A stretch of DNA of 64,000 nucleotides from assembly GCA_902616715.1 (NCBI GenBank), contig CACMTR010000002.1:62001-126000 (forward strand). The letters are read 5' to 3'. Shown piece by piece: positions 9,486 to 19,866 of the stretch (within the stretch, counting starts at the first letter, position 1; every line of letters begins with the position of its first letter). The position numbers and the translations under genes were made by a program. Under the pieces are notes generated by a model that saw nothing but the letters and a program-made list of their open reading frames with translations, did no database searches and had not been told where the DNA came from. The DNA is from an uncultured SAR86 cluster bacterium (lineage in GTDB: Bacteria; Pseudomonadota; Gammaproteobacteria; Magnimaribacterales; AG-339-G14).

Positions 9486-11009
9486 TTATAAGACAGGCCC
9501 AGAATTTCTTATTTCGTCTGACACCTCGAACTTAGAGATGTTTTCATTGAACTTGGTTGCAAGTTCTTCAGCAGCTTTATTATAAAGATCTGAATTTGAC
9601 CAAGTTGCTTTTGGATTCAATAAGTTTGTATCTACTCCAGGTAATTCGGTTGGTATTTCGACATTCATAATATCAAGTTTATCTCTTGAGCTATTTTCAA
9701 TTTCTCCTGACTGGATTGCTTTGATTATGCTTCGGGTTGTAGGAATTTTAAATCTTGAACCGACGCCATAAGAACCACCAGTCCAGCCTGAATTTACTAT
9801 GTAAACTTTGCTTCCAAAGCCTTCGATCCTTTTCATTAATAAATCAGCATAAACCTGCGCTTTTCTTGGGAAGAAAGGAGCACCGTAACAATTAGAAAAA
9901 GTAGAATCAATATCTGAAGTGGAACCCAATTCAGTAGATCCAACTTTTGCCGTGTAACCACTCAAGAAGTGATATGCCGCTTGCTCTTTTGAGAGAATAG
10001 AAACTGGAGGCATTACACCTGATAAATCACAGGTTAAAAATATAATTGCATTTGGCTCGCCCCCATAGTTTTTGGTTAAGTGTTGATCCACATGGCTAAG
10101 AGGGTAAACGCAACGCCCATTTTCTGTAAGGGAAGTATCCGAATAATCAGTCTCCAACGAGTTTGGGTTGAAAACTACATTTTCAATAATTGACCCGTGC
10201 TTAATTGCATTCCAAATTACGGGCTCATTTTTTTCTGACAAATCTATTGTTTTTGCGTAACAACCCCCTTCGATATTAAACACAATTCCATCACCCCAGC
10301 CATGTTCGTCGTCTCCTATCAACCATCTGTCAGGATCTGCTGAAAGCGTAGTTTTGCCAGTGCCTGATAAACCAAAAAATAGTGACACGTCCCCATCAAC
10401 ACCAGCATTAGCCGCACAATGCATAGAGAGGACATCGCTCTCAGGCAGAATAAAGTTCATTACACTGAACATAGATTTTTTCATTTCACCAGCATAGGCA
10501 ATACCTAAGATCAAAATTTGATTCGTTGAAAAATTTAACATAACCGTTCCATCCGAATTTGTTCCGTGACGTTTTGGATCACAAACAAAATTAGGAGCAC
10601 ATCTTAAATGCCAGGTGGGTTTATTGATTGGGTTGAATGAACTTGGTCTTATGAAAAGGCTTTGACAAAACATATTATGCCAGGCCAATTCATTTTCTAC
10701 TCTGACAGGTTGGTAATGTTCCTCGCTAGCACCGACGTGAAGATCGGATGTAAAAACCGTTTTATCCTTAAGGTATTCTTCCGATTCATCCCAAAGTTTT
10801 TCAAAAATTTGAGAGTCAATAGGTTGATTGTCCTGACCCCAATTTACTACGTCACGAGTTTTATCATCGCTGACAATAAATTTATCTGCTGGACTTCTTC
10901 CGGTTCTTTTTCCAGTTGTAACTACTAGCGCCCCGTTTTTTACAATGGTTCCTTCGCCGTTTTTTAAAGCGATTTCAAGCAGAGAATCTGATGGTAAATT
11001 ATGATTCAT
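9486..11009 (-). CDS. pckA: Phosphoenolpyruvate carboxykinase (ATP)
   Basis: [56 protein letters not shown]. Confidence 0.97.
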   Translation of the reverse strand: MNHNLPSDSLLEIALKNGEGTIVKNGALVVTTGKRTGRSPADKFIVSDDKTRDVVNWGQDNQPIDSQIFEKLWDESEEYLKDKTVFTSDLHVGASEEHYQPVRVENELAWHNMFCQSLFIRPSSFNPINKPTWHLRCAPNFVCDPKRHGTNSDGTVMLNFSTNQILILGIAYAGEMKKSMFSVMNFILPESDVLSMHCAANAGVDGDVSLFFGLSGTGKTTLSADPDRWLIGDDEHGWGDGIVFNIEGGCYAKTIDLSEKNEPVIWNAIKHGSIIENVVFNPNSLETDYSDTSLTENGRCVYPLSHVDQHLTKNYGGEPNAIIFLTCDLSGVMPPVSILSKEQAAYHFLSGYTAKVGSTELGSTSDIDSTFSNCYGAPFFPRKAQVYADLLMKRIEGFGSKVYIVNSGWTGGSYGVGSRFKIPTTRSIIKAIQSGEIENSSRDKLDIMNVEIPTELPGVDTNLLNPKATWSNSDLYNKAAEELATKFNENISKFEVSDEIRNSGPVL

Positions 11010-11122
11010 ATGTCTCCCAAAATTTAGGGCCGGACCAGCCCCAAAAGGTTCCTTATTATGCCAAATTTAAATGTTATATCATACTCATAAATAGTAATAT
11101 TTCCCTTCATAGGAGTTTGTGA

Positions 11123-12061
11123 ATGAACGAAGATTTAACTTTCAAAAAAGGTCAGTTTGGGTATATAGAATATAAATCTTCTAATCCTTTCGAGTTTCAT
11201 CAAATCATAAAAGATTATAAAAATTCACCGCCTCAAGACGCAAAGGGTTGGCTGTTATTTCCAGAAAAATTTTCTGGCAAGTTGTCTTGCATGGTTTGTG
11301 TGCATCACAGTGGCGGCTGGGGCGGCGCTCAATACCAGATGATGATTCAGCTTCTCGAAGCAGGGTATGCAGTTTTCCAAGTTGATAGTTTCGATGCAAG
11401 AGGAGTGACAAGTACTACAGAGGATCAGTTGTCTGTGACCTATGCAATGTTAATGGCCGATGCTTATGAGGCATTGAAGTTTTTATCCAGACATCCCGAT
11501 ATAGATAAGAAAAAAATTGGAATTTGCGGATGGAGCCTGGGGGGTGCAGCGTCTCTATATTCTGCTTGGTTACCACTAGCTGAAAAATTAGCACCAGATG
11601 GGGAGAGATTTGCATTGCATTTGAATTACTACCCTTTAGCAATTTATTGGCCAGAAGAAATGCGCTGGTCTGATTCACCGATTCTAAATTTATTGGGGGG
11701 CAAGGACGATTACACTCCTTTCTCACTTGTCCAAAGACTAACTGAAGGGATTAAAGATAAAGGAGGTGATTGTAGATATATACTTTACGAAGAAGGACTT
11801 CATGGATTTGATTCTGTAATGCCGAAAACTTTTTGGCCTGATTCCATCGTTCCAAATACCGAAAAATTTGCAAGAATTGACAAGGAAGGCGATATCACTT
11901 ACGAAACTGACGACGGTGAAATTTTACCGGGCAACACAATGGAGGATAGAATCGTTTTATTCGAAAAAATTGCGGCTCTGGGAGCCTGGACTGGCGGAAA
12001 CTGGGACATTAGAAAAGCAGCCAAAAAAGATGCGTTTGAGTTTATAGACAAATTCTTATAG
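11123..12061 (+). CDS. Dienelactone hydrolase-family alpha/beta hydrolase
   Basis: GICGWSLGGAASL nucleophile elbow, LLGGKDDYTP, EEGLHGFD. Confidence 0.85.
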   Translation: MNEDLTFKKGQFGYIEYKSSNPFEFHQIIKDYKNSPPQDAKGWLLFPEKFSGKLSCMVCVHHSGGWGGAQYQMMIQLLEAGYAVFQVDSFDARGVTSTTEDQLSVTYAMLMADAYEALKFLSRHPDIDKKKIGICGWSLGGAASLYSAWLPLAEKLAPDGERFALHLNYYPLAIYWPEEMRWSDSPILNLLGGKDDYTPFSLVQRLTEGIKDKGGDCRYILYEEGLHGFDSVMPKTFWPDSIVPNTEKFARIDKEGDITYETDDGEILPGNTMEDRIVLFEKIAALGAWTGGNWDIRKAAKKDAFEFIDKFL

Positions 12062-12448
12062 TTAGAAGATGAATTCTCTTCTTGAGTAACGCCAGTAAGC
12101 TATTAAGAAGACAATTAGTTCATTTATAAAAATCAATGCTGAAGTTCCATAAAAACTGCCGTCTAAGCCAAAGCTTAACAATCTGCCAATTAAAAAACTT
12201 CCCATCAAAATCGCAAAAGTTAAATAAACTTTTTTTCTTAAATTTACATTAAAAATACTCATCAGTGACATCAAGCCCAAGATAGTAAAGAAAGCATATA
12301 ACGCTCGAGTTTCGTTCAAATAAAGATTTGATTCAGAATAAGATGTTACTCCGAGCATTCCCGCAATAATGTCAGGAAAAAACAGACCGAGGACACCAAA
12401 ACCAAACCATTCCAATCCAAACAATGTAAGAAAAATTTTGTCTAACAT
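12062..12448 (-). CDS. Small integral membrane protein (DUF4345-like)
   Basis: 128 aa, 4 hydrophobic segments, NETRALYAFFTILGLM. Confidence 0.65.
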   Translation of the reverse strand: MLDKIFLTLFGLEWFGFGVLGLFFPDIIAGMLGVTSYSESNLYLNETRALYAFFTILGLMSLMSIFNVNLRKKVYLTFAILMGSFLIGRLLSFGLDGSFYGTSALIFINELIVFLIAYWRYSRREFIF

Positions 12449-12522
12449 ATTCCTTAAAATTTAATTAAATATAGTATAAGTTAAATACTTTCTAGAAAAA
12501 AAATTTAATTTAAAGCTAATAA

Positions 12523-13383
12523 ATGAATCAAAAGCTTACTCTTTATCATGCCCATTGGTCATTATGTAGTCAAATGGTCAGAGTAGCTTTATATGAAAAG
12601 GGATTGCAATTTAAAAGTGAGAGAATAAAGCTTTGCGATCACAGCGACGAGGCTGGAAATCTAGCTGACGATTTTCTTAAAAATATAAATCCCACTGCTG
12701 TTGTCCCAGTTTTGAAACTTAATGATGAGATTATTCGTGACAGTGCTTATATTATTGAAAGAATTGATAACCTAGAGGGTGATAACGAGATAAATCTTTG
12801 GCCTCAAGATCCTCTTAAAAGAAGAGAGCTGAAAAAATGGGTAGAAGATACCACTATCACTGAAGGCGTGGGAATGGGAAAAAGTTTGGGGACTATGGTT
12901 CCATTGTTTTCTACTGGTTTAATAGAGGATCTCATTAAAAATTTAAAATTTAGTTCAATCTTGAGGATAATTTTTAAACATCCAAGAAGAGATAGGAAAA
13001 TTGCTTTTTTAATGATGTATTTTTTTTCTTTAAAACAACGAATCGGGCCTATTGTTTACAATAGATTTACTAGAGAAATAATTGCGCTTGAAAAAAATTT
13101 AATAGATAAGAATTTTTTATTAGGTGAATTTAGTCACGCCGATATTAATTTGATGTGTTGTTTTAACAGATTAACGGAAATGAAAATGGAAAGCCTCTTG
13201 GAGATGAAAGAATTACCAAATGTTGCCGAATACTGGCAAAACTTAAAGGCTAGAACTAGCTATCAGAAAGGAATTCTTGATTATCCTGATCACGAGGAAA
13301 TGTTAGAAAAAATTTTTAATTCTGGACCAAATCCACACTTAGAGGTCATTCAGAATAAAATAATTGAGAAATTAAGTTCTTAA
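12523..13383 (+). CDS. Glutathione S-transferase family protein
   Basis: N-terminal thioredoxin-like GST domain LYHAHWSLCSQMVRVALYEKGL, NPTAVVPVLKLND, IRDSAYIIERID. Confidence 0.88.
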   Translation: MNQKLTLYHAHWSLCSQMVRVALYEKGLQFKSERIKLCDHSDEAGNLADDFLKNINPTAVVPVLKLNDEIIRDSAYIIERIDNLEGDNEINLWPQDPLKRRELKKWVEDTTITEGVGMGKSLGTMVPLFSTGLIEDLIKNLKFSSILRIIFKHPRRDRKIAFLMMYFFSLKQRIGPIVYNRFTREIIALEKNLIDKNFLLGEFSHADINLMCCFNRLTEMKMESLLEMKELPNVAEYWQNLKARTSYQKGILDYPDHEEMLEKIFNSGPNPHLEVIQNKIIEKLSS

Positions 13384-13479
13384 CTTTTAAATTCGAAAAT
13401 TTGTAACTTCCGTACTTGATTGTCCAGTTTTTTGGGAGGATACTTAATGTTCATTTTAATTTTAACGGAGAGTACAAAA

Positions 13480-14289
13480 ATGAAAAATAAGTTATACATT
13501 TTAACTTTGATCACAACTCTAACCATTTTTTCTGCATGCAGTTCTGAGCCAGAAATGACTTATGCAGATCTTGGATCCGAAGAATATCCCCAAAAATTTT
13601 ATATGGAATATGTTCCATGCACTTATGGCGAAAATTGGTCAGTAGAAAATTTTAATAGCGATATGCTTCCCGAGTGGCAAGACTTGTTGGTCGAAACTAA
13701 TTCAACCTTAGTAGCAGCTTACGGAATTACTTTCGAAGGCGATAAACCAGAAGATGCACCTGGCGATGGTTTTTGGCAACTGGTATGGAATTCTAAAGCT
13801 GATGCAGAGGCAGGTTGGGAAACCTGGGAAGGTTATGATAAAACAGCTGAGTGGGCAGAATCCACTGCTGACATTCTGGCTTGTGGTTCGAAAGCGGATA
13901 CTTTCTCTTTTGATGCATACATAAGAAGAGATAGAGATGCTTTAGGAACTTTTGATTTGTCTTCTTTTTCTTCAGATTATCAACAATGTTCATATAACGA
14001 AGGACAAGGAGCAGATGAATTAATCGCGGTTATCGATCAATTTGAGGCTTGGATAGAAGCTGACCAAAACTCGTTAGGCGCGCCTTACACTTATGCAGTT
14101 TTGGCACCTGATTATGAGACAGAAGAATTAGATTTTTTCTGGGGTAATTTTCATCAGTCTGCCGAATTAAGAGATGCAGGCAACGCAAACTTTTTAGCTA
14201 CTGGCATGGACGTTCAAAACGCATTTGATGAAGTAGTTAGTTGTGAAACACCTGTAAATTACAATTCAGGCGAAATACCTTTAACTTAA
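13480..14289 (+). CDS. Uncharacterised lipoprotein with internal duplication
   Basis: ATG at 13480 preceded by ACGGAGAG; lipobox TIFSAC; two similar halves of about 100 aa. Confidence 0.75.
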   Translation: MKNKLYILTLITTLTIFSACSSEPEMTYADLGSEEYPQKFYMEYVPCTYGENWSVENFNSDMLPEWQDLLVETNSTLVAAYGITFEGDKPEDAPGDGFWQLVWNSKADAEAGWETWEGYDKTAEWAESTADILACGSKADTFSFDAYIRRDRDALGTFDLSSFSSDYQQCSYNEGQGADELIAVIDQFEAWIEADQNSLGAPYTYAVLAPDYETEELDFFWGNFHQSAELRDAGNANFLATGMDVQNAFDEVVSCETPVNYNSGEIPLT

Positions 14290-14296
14290 AGCTTTT

Positions 14297-14326
14297 TAAA
14301 AAGGCTGCTTCGGCAGCCTTTTTTTT
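14297..14326 (+). terminator. Rho-independent terminator with cUUCGg tetraloop
   Basis: AAGGCTGC-TTCG-GCAGCCTT followed by T-tract. Confidence 0.92.
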
Positions 14327-15269
14327 AGAAAATTCCAAGGACTCTTTCAATTAACCAAAAACTGCCCATTCCACCAATAGCATAAGATGATAGTTTGGTT
14401 ACGGAAAAATTTAGCTTTACCTTTTGGAGCAGCCAAATAATTATTAAAAAAATTGGAATCATTATTAGCTGCCCTATTTCGATGCCAATATTGAAGAAAA
14501 GCAAAGAAAGTAATAATTGTTCATTAGCAATTCCAATTTCACTCAATGCTCCTGCAAAACCAAAACCATGAAGTAAGCCAAATGCAAAGGCCATAATCCA
14601 TGGAGTACGATTTTTCTCTTTATCCTCGCTTATTTCTAGAGCTAAATAAATAATAGTTAGAGCAATCAATGCTTCAATAGTAATAGACGGTAAGCTCACA
14701 ATCTCAAATACAGATAAACCTAATGTAATACTGTGAGCTAAAGTGAAAGCGGTGATGGTTTTTATTAAATTTTGCCAACCAAAAACAATAAATAGTAATC
14801 CAAAGACAAAGAGAAGATGATCAGGCCCGCCGATTAAATGCTCAATTCCCAAGGCAAAATAACCTGTTGGAAAAACTTGCGCCTCTTTTGGAATGGTTAA
14901 TTTGGAGTCTTTTAAGCTAACCAAGCCCTCAAATCTTTCTCCATTTAAAAATTTAATAGTAACTAAGGCATCATTTAAAATTGACAATCCATTAATAAAA
15001 ATACTTTTCCCTTTAATTGAATTAGTACATTGCATGGATATTTTTTCAGTCAAATATTTACTTTCTTGAAAAGCTTCGATTGAATTGGATTCGCAATCTT
15101 TCGGCAAAGATAAACTCACAGGCCCCAAATTTCGAATGGGATACATCCAAGTTACATCGTACTTGAAATCTTCTTTCTCATTGATAACAAGATGTGCTGG
15201 ATTAAATTCATGACCATTAATTGCTGAAGATAAGAATAAAAGGATCAAACAAAAATAAAATTTATTCAC
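14325..15269 (-). CDS. HupE/UreJ-2 family membrane protein
   Basis: GIEHLIGGPDHLLFVFGLLFI, AHSITLGLSV, LLHGFGFAGALSEIG. Confidence 0.88.
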   Translation of the reverse strand: MNKFYFCLILLFLSSAINGHEFNPAHLVINEKEDFKYDVTWMYPIRNLGPVSLSLPKDCESNSIEAFQESKYLTEKISMQCTNSIKGKSIFINGLSILNDALVTIKFLNGERFEGLVSLKDSKLTIPKEAQVFPTGYFALGIEHLIGGPDHLLFVFGLLFIVFGWQNLIKTITAFTLAHSITLGLSVFEIVSLPSITIEALIALTIIYLALEISEDKEKNRTPWIMAFAFGLLHGFGFAGALSEIGIANEQLLLSLLFFNIGIEIGQLIMIPIFLIIIWLLQKVKLNFSVTKLSSYAIGGMGSFWLIERVLGIF

Positions 15270-16071
15270 TGTAAGTTTGTCTTAAGTTTCGGCTAATAAT
15301 AACTTCATAATCCTCTTTCAATTCGTCAAGATAGTTTGATAGAGCCGAATCCTTTCTTGCTAACTCTAGATCTACCAATACTCTTGGTTTGATTTCCTCA
15401 AGTTCGGGTATTCTTGCGTCTTGAAATCCTACTAATTTTATTAAGTGACTTCCGTAGGTCGATTCAACGGGTTTAGACCATTCATTTAGTTTAAGTTTTT
15501 CAAACTCTAATGAAAAATCTATCCCAAAATCTTTTCTCAATTCTTTAGAGCTTTTATTTGTAAAATTTTTACCTAGAAAAAAAACGTCTCCTTTAATTTC
15601 TTGAGACTTATCTAAAAGAGCTTTAGCGTTTTGTGCTCTAGTCGAACCTTCATCCTCTTTAGAGAAATAAATATGAGTGAAATCGTACTGTGCGGGGATT
15701 AAATATTTATCAAGATTGCTTTTATAAAATTCTGAAATCTCTAAATCCGTGAGTTTGGTTCCTTTCGATTCTTGTTTCAAAAACATCAACTTCTGAGCTA
15801 AACGTCTTTTAATGATTTGGTCGTTAGCGTCCAATCCTAATCTTAGTGCTTCTCGATAAAGAATTTCTTCCTCTATTAAATTATCTATGATCGCTTTTGC
15901 TTCATCAGGATTTGGGTTTCGACCTACTTGCAATGCCCAAGAGTTCATGAGGCTATAAATTTCCTCTTCGGTTACATAAATTAATTTGTCGTCTTTAAAT
16001 TTGGAAAATGTTAAATCCAAACCAAGAATTAAAACTCCAATAACAAGAAAAATAGCTATTTTGCGAAGCAT
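15262..16071 (-). CDS. Membrane-anchored parvulin-type peptidyl-prolyl isomerase (PpiC/SurA-like)
   Basis: N-terminal TM; DEAKAIIDNLIEEEILYREALRLGLDANDQIIKRRLAQK; SKPVESTYGSHLIKLVG. Confidence 0.85.
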   Translation of the reverse strand: MLRKIAIFLVIGVLILGLDLTFSKFKDDKLIYVTEEEIYSLMNSWALQVGRNPNPDEAKAIIDNLIEEEILYREALRLGLDANDQIIKRRLAQKLMFLKQESKGTKLTDLEISEFYKSNLDKYLIPAQYDFTHIYFSKEDEGSTRAQNAKALLDKSQEIKGDVFFLGKNFTNKSSKELRKDFGIDFSLEFEKLKLNEWSKPVESTYGSHLIKLVGFQDARIPELEEIKPRVLVDLELARKDSALSNYLDELKEDYEVIISRNLRQTYSE

Positions 16072-16084
16072 TCTTTAAAAAGAA

Positions 16085-18130
16085 CTAAAGCCTTTCTGCG
16101 TTTATTCTTATGGGGGGAGGATTCTCGGCATTATTTGGGGTGTACCAGATAGGAGAACTCCAAGCTCTATCTTGAATTGTATCGTGAAGGTCTTCTCTAG
16201 GTTTAAAACCTGCACGAATCGCATCCCACGTTGACCATCTACATGTAGGATTTTCTAAAACTCTTATGTAATAAAAAGAACTATCGTCTTTATTAAAATC
16301 GGGATCGGTCCAAATCGCTTTTAATTCTGCTGACCCAACGTTTTGAGAAACAGCACAGGTTTCGATATCAACTCGAGCACCGTTGTCTGGACATCGGTTT
16401 GTTTCTGGATCTACTTGAAGTCCATCAGAACAGGCAACATCGTAAACTTTTTCTGTTGGACTGGAGTCAGCTCGGCTGATTGATCCTTTGATGATTTGTA
16501 CTCTTTGCAATGGGGCACCATTAACGTCTCTTTGAGCCCAGACAAGAAAGCTTGGAGCTTTATCTGTTTCTTCTGCAAAGATGTCACCACCCATTGGCAC
16601 TCCTGTCTCATAAGCTGACTTAATTATATTTTCGTCACTGAAAGTGAGCTCGTCCAGATCAAATCCACCAAAAAATCTAACTACGATTCTTGGACCTGAA
16701 GTAGCAAATGTTTCTTTTCTTCTGAAGGCATTAAAAATTGATTCTCTAGTATTTTCTTCAGCCCAAGCACCAGCCAACCCAGACGCGCCCCAGTTTTCCA
16801 AGCCACCAATGACATAGTCTCCTTGGTCAAATTCTTTAAATGAAACACCGCCTCTGTTAGGAACAACATCTCTATCTTCCTCCGATACCGGTACAGAGCC
16901 TCTAGCGCGGGGATCCGCATCAACCAGTCCTATTTTAGACCAATAATTTTCTTCTCTAAGCCCAGCACCAAGCACATGGGTGTCGCTAGCACCGATCAGG
17001 CCAAATTTATAAGGATTTCCAGTACCAAATTGATAAGACATTAACCCTCTAATATATGCGTCTCTGACATAGCCACCCGCAGGAAAGCTAAAAGCTGGAG
17101 GTATGCTTCCTATTCTTGCCTCCATAATTTCAAAATCAGCCCATTCGTCATTTGGCGATAATAATGGATGAGTATCTGAAGTACCTTTGACCTGTGTCAT
17201 TTCTACTATAGGTTCATTTCGCATCCTCAGAGCAGCATATTCTTTAGATAAAGGCTCCCCAAAAAAAGTTTCCATTTCGAACATTTGTCCGTTAGAGCCA
17301 TTGCTGTTGTGAGGAAAGGCAATACTATCAATGCCTTGTTCTCTAATTTTATCCATCCAAGTCCAGAGATCTTCTGGATTAATTGAATCAATCCTCGTGT
17401 AAGGTCTCTTTGGCGCATTAGAAGATTTGAACATCACATTTCTATGTAAATTTTCATTTGCTACATCAGTAGAAGTCGTAAACTCATAACCGATGAATGT
17501 AGTGAAATTTCCTGGATCGTAAGCGTCATTGGCTGCTTTTACCACATCAGCCCAAGCCGATAAATGCACGTCGTGATCATAAATTTTTAAGCCTCTTGCT
17601 AGGTTATTAGTAAGGACAGCCTGCCAAAGTTCTGGATCAAAATAAGATCTAGGATTGAGAAAAAAGTTTTGAAGAGTTTGAGCAAAAGTATTTAGTCTTG
17701 TGGCTCCGTTTTCAAGTGTTAAATTTTCTGGAGCATTCATATTATGGAATACTTCAGCACCTGGAGCATTTGAGATTTCAGTAGATGTATCCGCATAAGC
17801 TTCCATCATTCCCATAAAAAAACCATGATCTGAAACCATATAAAAATCTAATGGTTCAACCAATTTCATGTCAAAACCTGCAGGATGTTTTACCGTTTCG
17901 CCTCTAGCATATCTATAAGCATCAGATGGTGAACCAGTCGTCCCAAAAAGATAAGCATCGAAGGAATGTTTTGTGTGAACATGAGTATCGCCAAAATAGG
18001 CATTTCTCAACTCATTATAATCTGCGTTTGGATCTTTAACTTTATCAATAGGAGTTTGAACTATATCCAACGATTCATCAGAACAACTGATAAGTAAAAT
18101 GACCGAAAATAATAAAATTAGTTTTTTCAA
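16085..18130 (-). CDS. DUF3604-family lipoprotein
   Basis: Lipobox SVILLISC; AYFGDTHVHTKHSFDAYLFG, YMVSDHG, ASDTHVLGAG metal-ligand-like motifs. Confidence 0.88.
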   Translation of the reverse strand: MKKLILLFSVILLISCSDESLDIVQTPIDKVKDPNADYNELRNAYFGDTHVHTKHSFDAYLFGTTGSPSDAYRYARGETVKHPAGFDMKLVEPLDFYMVSDHGFFMGMMEAYADTSTEISNAPGAEVFHNMNAPENLTLENGATRLNTFAQTLQNFFLNPRSYFDPELWQAVLTNNLARGLKIYDHDVHLSAWADVVKAANDAYDPGNFTTFIGYEFTTSTDVANENLHRNVMFKSSNAPKRPYTRIDSINPEDLWTWMDKIREQGIDSIAFPHNSNGSNGQMFEMETFFGEPLSKEYAALRMRNEPIVEMTQVKGTSDTHPLLSPNDEWADFEIMEARIGSIPPAFSFPAGGYVRDAYIRGLMSYQFGTGNPYKFGLIGASDTHVLGAGLREENYWSKIGLVDADPRARGSVPVSEEDRDVVPNRGGVSFKEFDQGDYVIGGLENWGASGLAGAWAEENTRESIFNAFRRKETFATSGPRIVVRFFGGFDLDELTFSDENIIKSAYETGVPMGGDIFAEETDKAPSFLVWAQRDVNGAPLQRVQIIKGSISRADSSPTEKVYDVACSDGLQVDPETNRCPDNGARVDIETCAVSQNVGSAELKAIWTDPDFNKDDSSFYYIRVLENPTCRWSTWDAIRAGFKPREDLHDTIQDRAWSSPIWYTPNNAENPPPIRINAERL

Positions 18131-18170
18131 TTCATCCCTCGCAAAATATCGATAAATACTGTCACAAGGC

Positions 18171-19178
18171 TTAACCTATATCAATTGAAATTTTCCCAAA
18201 ATGTTTGTTATCAATTTGATGCTGAAACGCAGCCGCTAAATTTTCAAGATCAAAACTATCGCTTATCACTGGTTTAATTTCATTTTTTTCTAAATATTCA
18301 ATCATTGCAATCTGCGAGTCTTGGTTTGCCATGGCGATACCACTCAATCGGATTTGTTTTAGAAAAATTCTTGGCAAAATAATTTCACTTACCGAAGGAC
18401 CACTCAGAACTCCTATCAAAGCAATGTGACCCGCAAGTTTTGTACAACGCACGGACTCACTGAAAGTTCCAGCCCCACCAACTTCTACGACGTGATCCAC
18501 TCCTCCGTTGTTGGTTAATTTTAAAACTTCTTTACCCCATTCTGGGTGTGTTTTGTAATTGACTAAATGATCAGCGCCTAATTGCTTTAGCTTTTCAAGT
18601 TTTTCATCGCTAGAGGATGTCGCTATTACAGTTGCTCCAAAGGTTTTTGCGAGTTGAAGAGCAAATACAGATACACCTCCGGTGCCTTGCACCAGAACCG
18701 TTTCTCCTGATTTTAGATTTCCTTCATCAACTAGAGCACGCCAGGCAGTCAGGCCCGCGCAAGGCAATGTCGCCGCTTCTTTTAAACTAAGGTTATTAGG
18801 AATTTTGGTAATCGCAGTTTCTGGAATTGAGATGTATTCAGTTGCGTAACCATCTTGATTATCGCCAATAAAACTTAGCAATTCATATTTTGGCGGTCCA
18901 CTGACCCAATTTGGAAAACACATGCTCATTACTTCATCACCTGATTGCCATTTGGTCACTTCTTCACCTATTTCAATAATTTCACCAGCTGAGTCTGAGA
19001 GAGGGACTCTTTTGTCTTCCGTAGGAATTAAGCCGAGCGCAACCATTAGATCATGATAATTCAAGCTACTAGCAGTAACTTTTAACAAAACGTCTTTAGC
19101 ACCTGGCTTTGGATTTTCAGTTTCAGTAATTTTTAAATTTTCTAAACCTCCAGGTTTAGATAGTTGAATTTGTCTCAT
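18171..19178 (-). CDS. NAD(P)-dependent alcohol dehydrogenase / MDR family
   Basis: VQGTGGVSVFALQLAKTFGATVIATSSSDEKLEKLKQLGADH. Confidence 0.88.
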   Translation of the reverse strand: MRQIQLSKPGGLENLKITETENPKPGAKDVLLKVTASSLNYHDLMVALGLIPTEDKRVPLSDSAGEIIEIGEEVTKWQSGDEVMSMCFPNWVSGPPKYELLSFIGDNQDGYATEYISIPETAITKIPNNLSLKEAATLPCAGLTAWRALVDEGNLKSGETVLVQGTGGVSVFALQLAKTFGATVIATSSSDEKLEKLKQLGADHLVNYKTHPEWGKEVLKLTNNGGVDHVVEVGGAGTFSESVRCTKLAGHIALIGVLSGPSVSEIILPRIFLKQIRLSGIAMANQDSQIAMIEYLEKNEIKPVISDSFDLENLAAAFQHQIDNKHFGKISIDIG

Positions 19179-19504
19179 TTTTCTCTCCCTTAATAAAAAA
19201 ATATCTTATCAGTTAATTAGAACTCATATAAATTTCTAAAAAAGCATAAAAAAAGCTATTTTTAATAACTTTTTGTAAATACTTTATGAAAAAAGTTAAA
19301 TCTAAGCAAAATTTTAAAATTTAGACTAGCTTGAAATCCTTTTCTGAGTATACTTTCAGCGGCATAGTGCAGAAATGGTAATAAAAAGAGCTTTTTTGAT
19401 AACTTTTAGATCAATTATGTATTTTTTACACAGTTTTTCTCTAAAAGTAGGTAAAGCTCTCTTAAATTATAATGTGCACAAGTTTAATAAACGGAGTTTT
19501 TTAA

Positions 19505-19606
19505 ATGAACTATACAAAAGCACTGTTGGGCACGTTAGGTTATGTTATCTGTCTCTCTACAGTTGTATATGTAGGTAGCTTAGGAATATTAACCTTCGCC
19601 TCCTGA
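19505..19606 (+). CDS. 33-aa single-TM microprotein MNYTKALLGTLGYVICLSTVVYVGSLGILTFAS
   Basis: ATG preceded by ACGGAG about 9 nt upstream; hydrophobic; followed 38 nt later by a strong terminator; below the ORF track cutoff. Confidence 0.6.
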   Translation: MNYTKALLGTLGYVICLSTVVYVGSLGILTFAS

Positions 19607-19643
19607 CGTTAAAGGAGTAACAAACAAGTTTCTTCTCCCCCAC

Positions 19644-19676
19644 GTTGCCCCGGTTTTAACTGGGGCAACTTTTTTT
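19644..19676 (+). terminator. Rho-independent terminator
   Basis: GTTGCCCC-GGTTTTAACT-GGGGCAAC followed by TTTTTTT. Confidence 0.92.
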
Positions 19677-19743
19677 GAAGGAAAGTCGCCCCAGTCTTTC
19701 TGAGCCATATTCTTTTTTTTTATTTATCTGTAGAATTCAAAGA

Positions 19744-19866
19744 ATGAAAGATAAAAAAGAATGTTTGAGCTGTAAAAAAGAGCTTCCTTTTTATTTTTTT
19801 GATAAAGACCGTTATGGATTAATGGGTTTGAAAAAAATCTGTCGTAATTGTGTAAGCAAAACTTAA
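19744..19866 (+). CDS. 40-aa zinc-ribbon-like microprotein MKDKKECLSCKKELPFYFFDKDRYGLMGLKKICRNCVSKT
   Basis: Internal ATG of the 19675 ORF; CxxC-22-CxxC arrangement; convergent with selO. Confidence 0.5.
   Translation: MKDKKECLSCKKELPFYFFDKDRYGLMGLKKICRNCVSKT

Noticed and set aside
16411-17418. Same-strand alternative-frame ORFs (16411-16611, 16681-16923, 17227-17418) inside the DUF3604 gene
   Set aside because: Out-of-frame shadows of a long, clearly coding frame
19375-19578. 67-aa ORF MVIKRAFLITFRS... in the 19.2-19.6 kb gap
   Set aside because: No RBS, overlaps the better-supported 33-aa ORF in another frame, and composition looks like translated AT-rich leader
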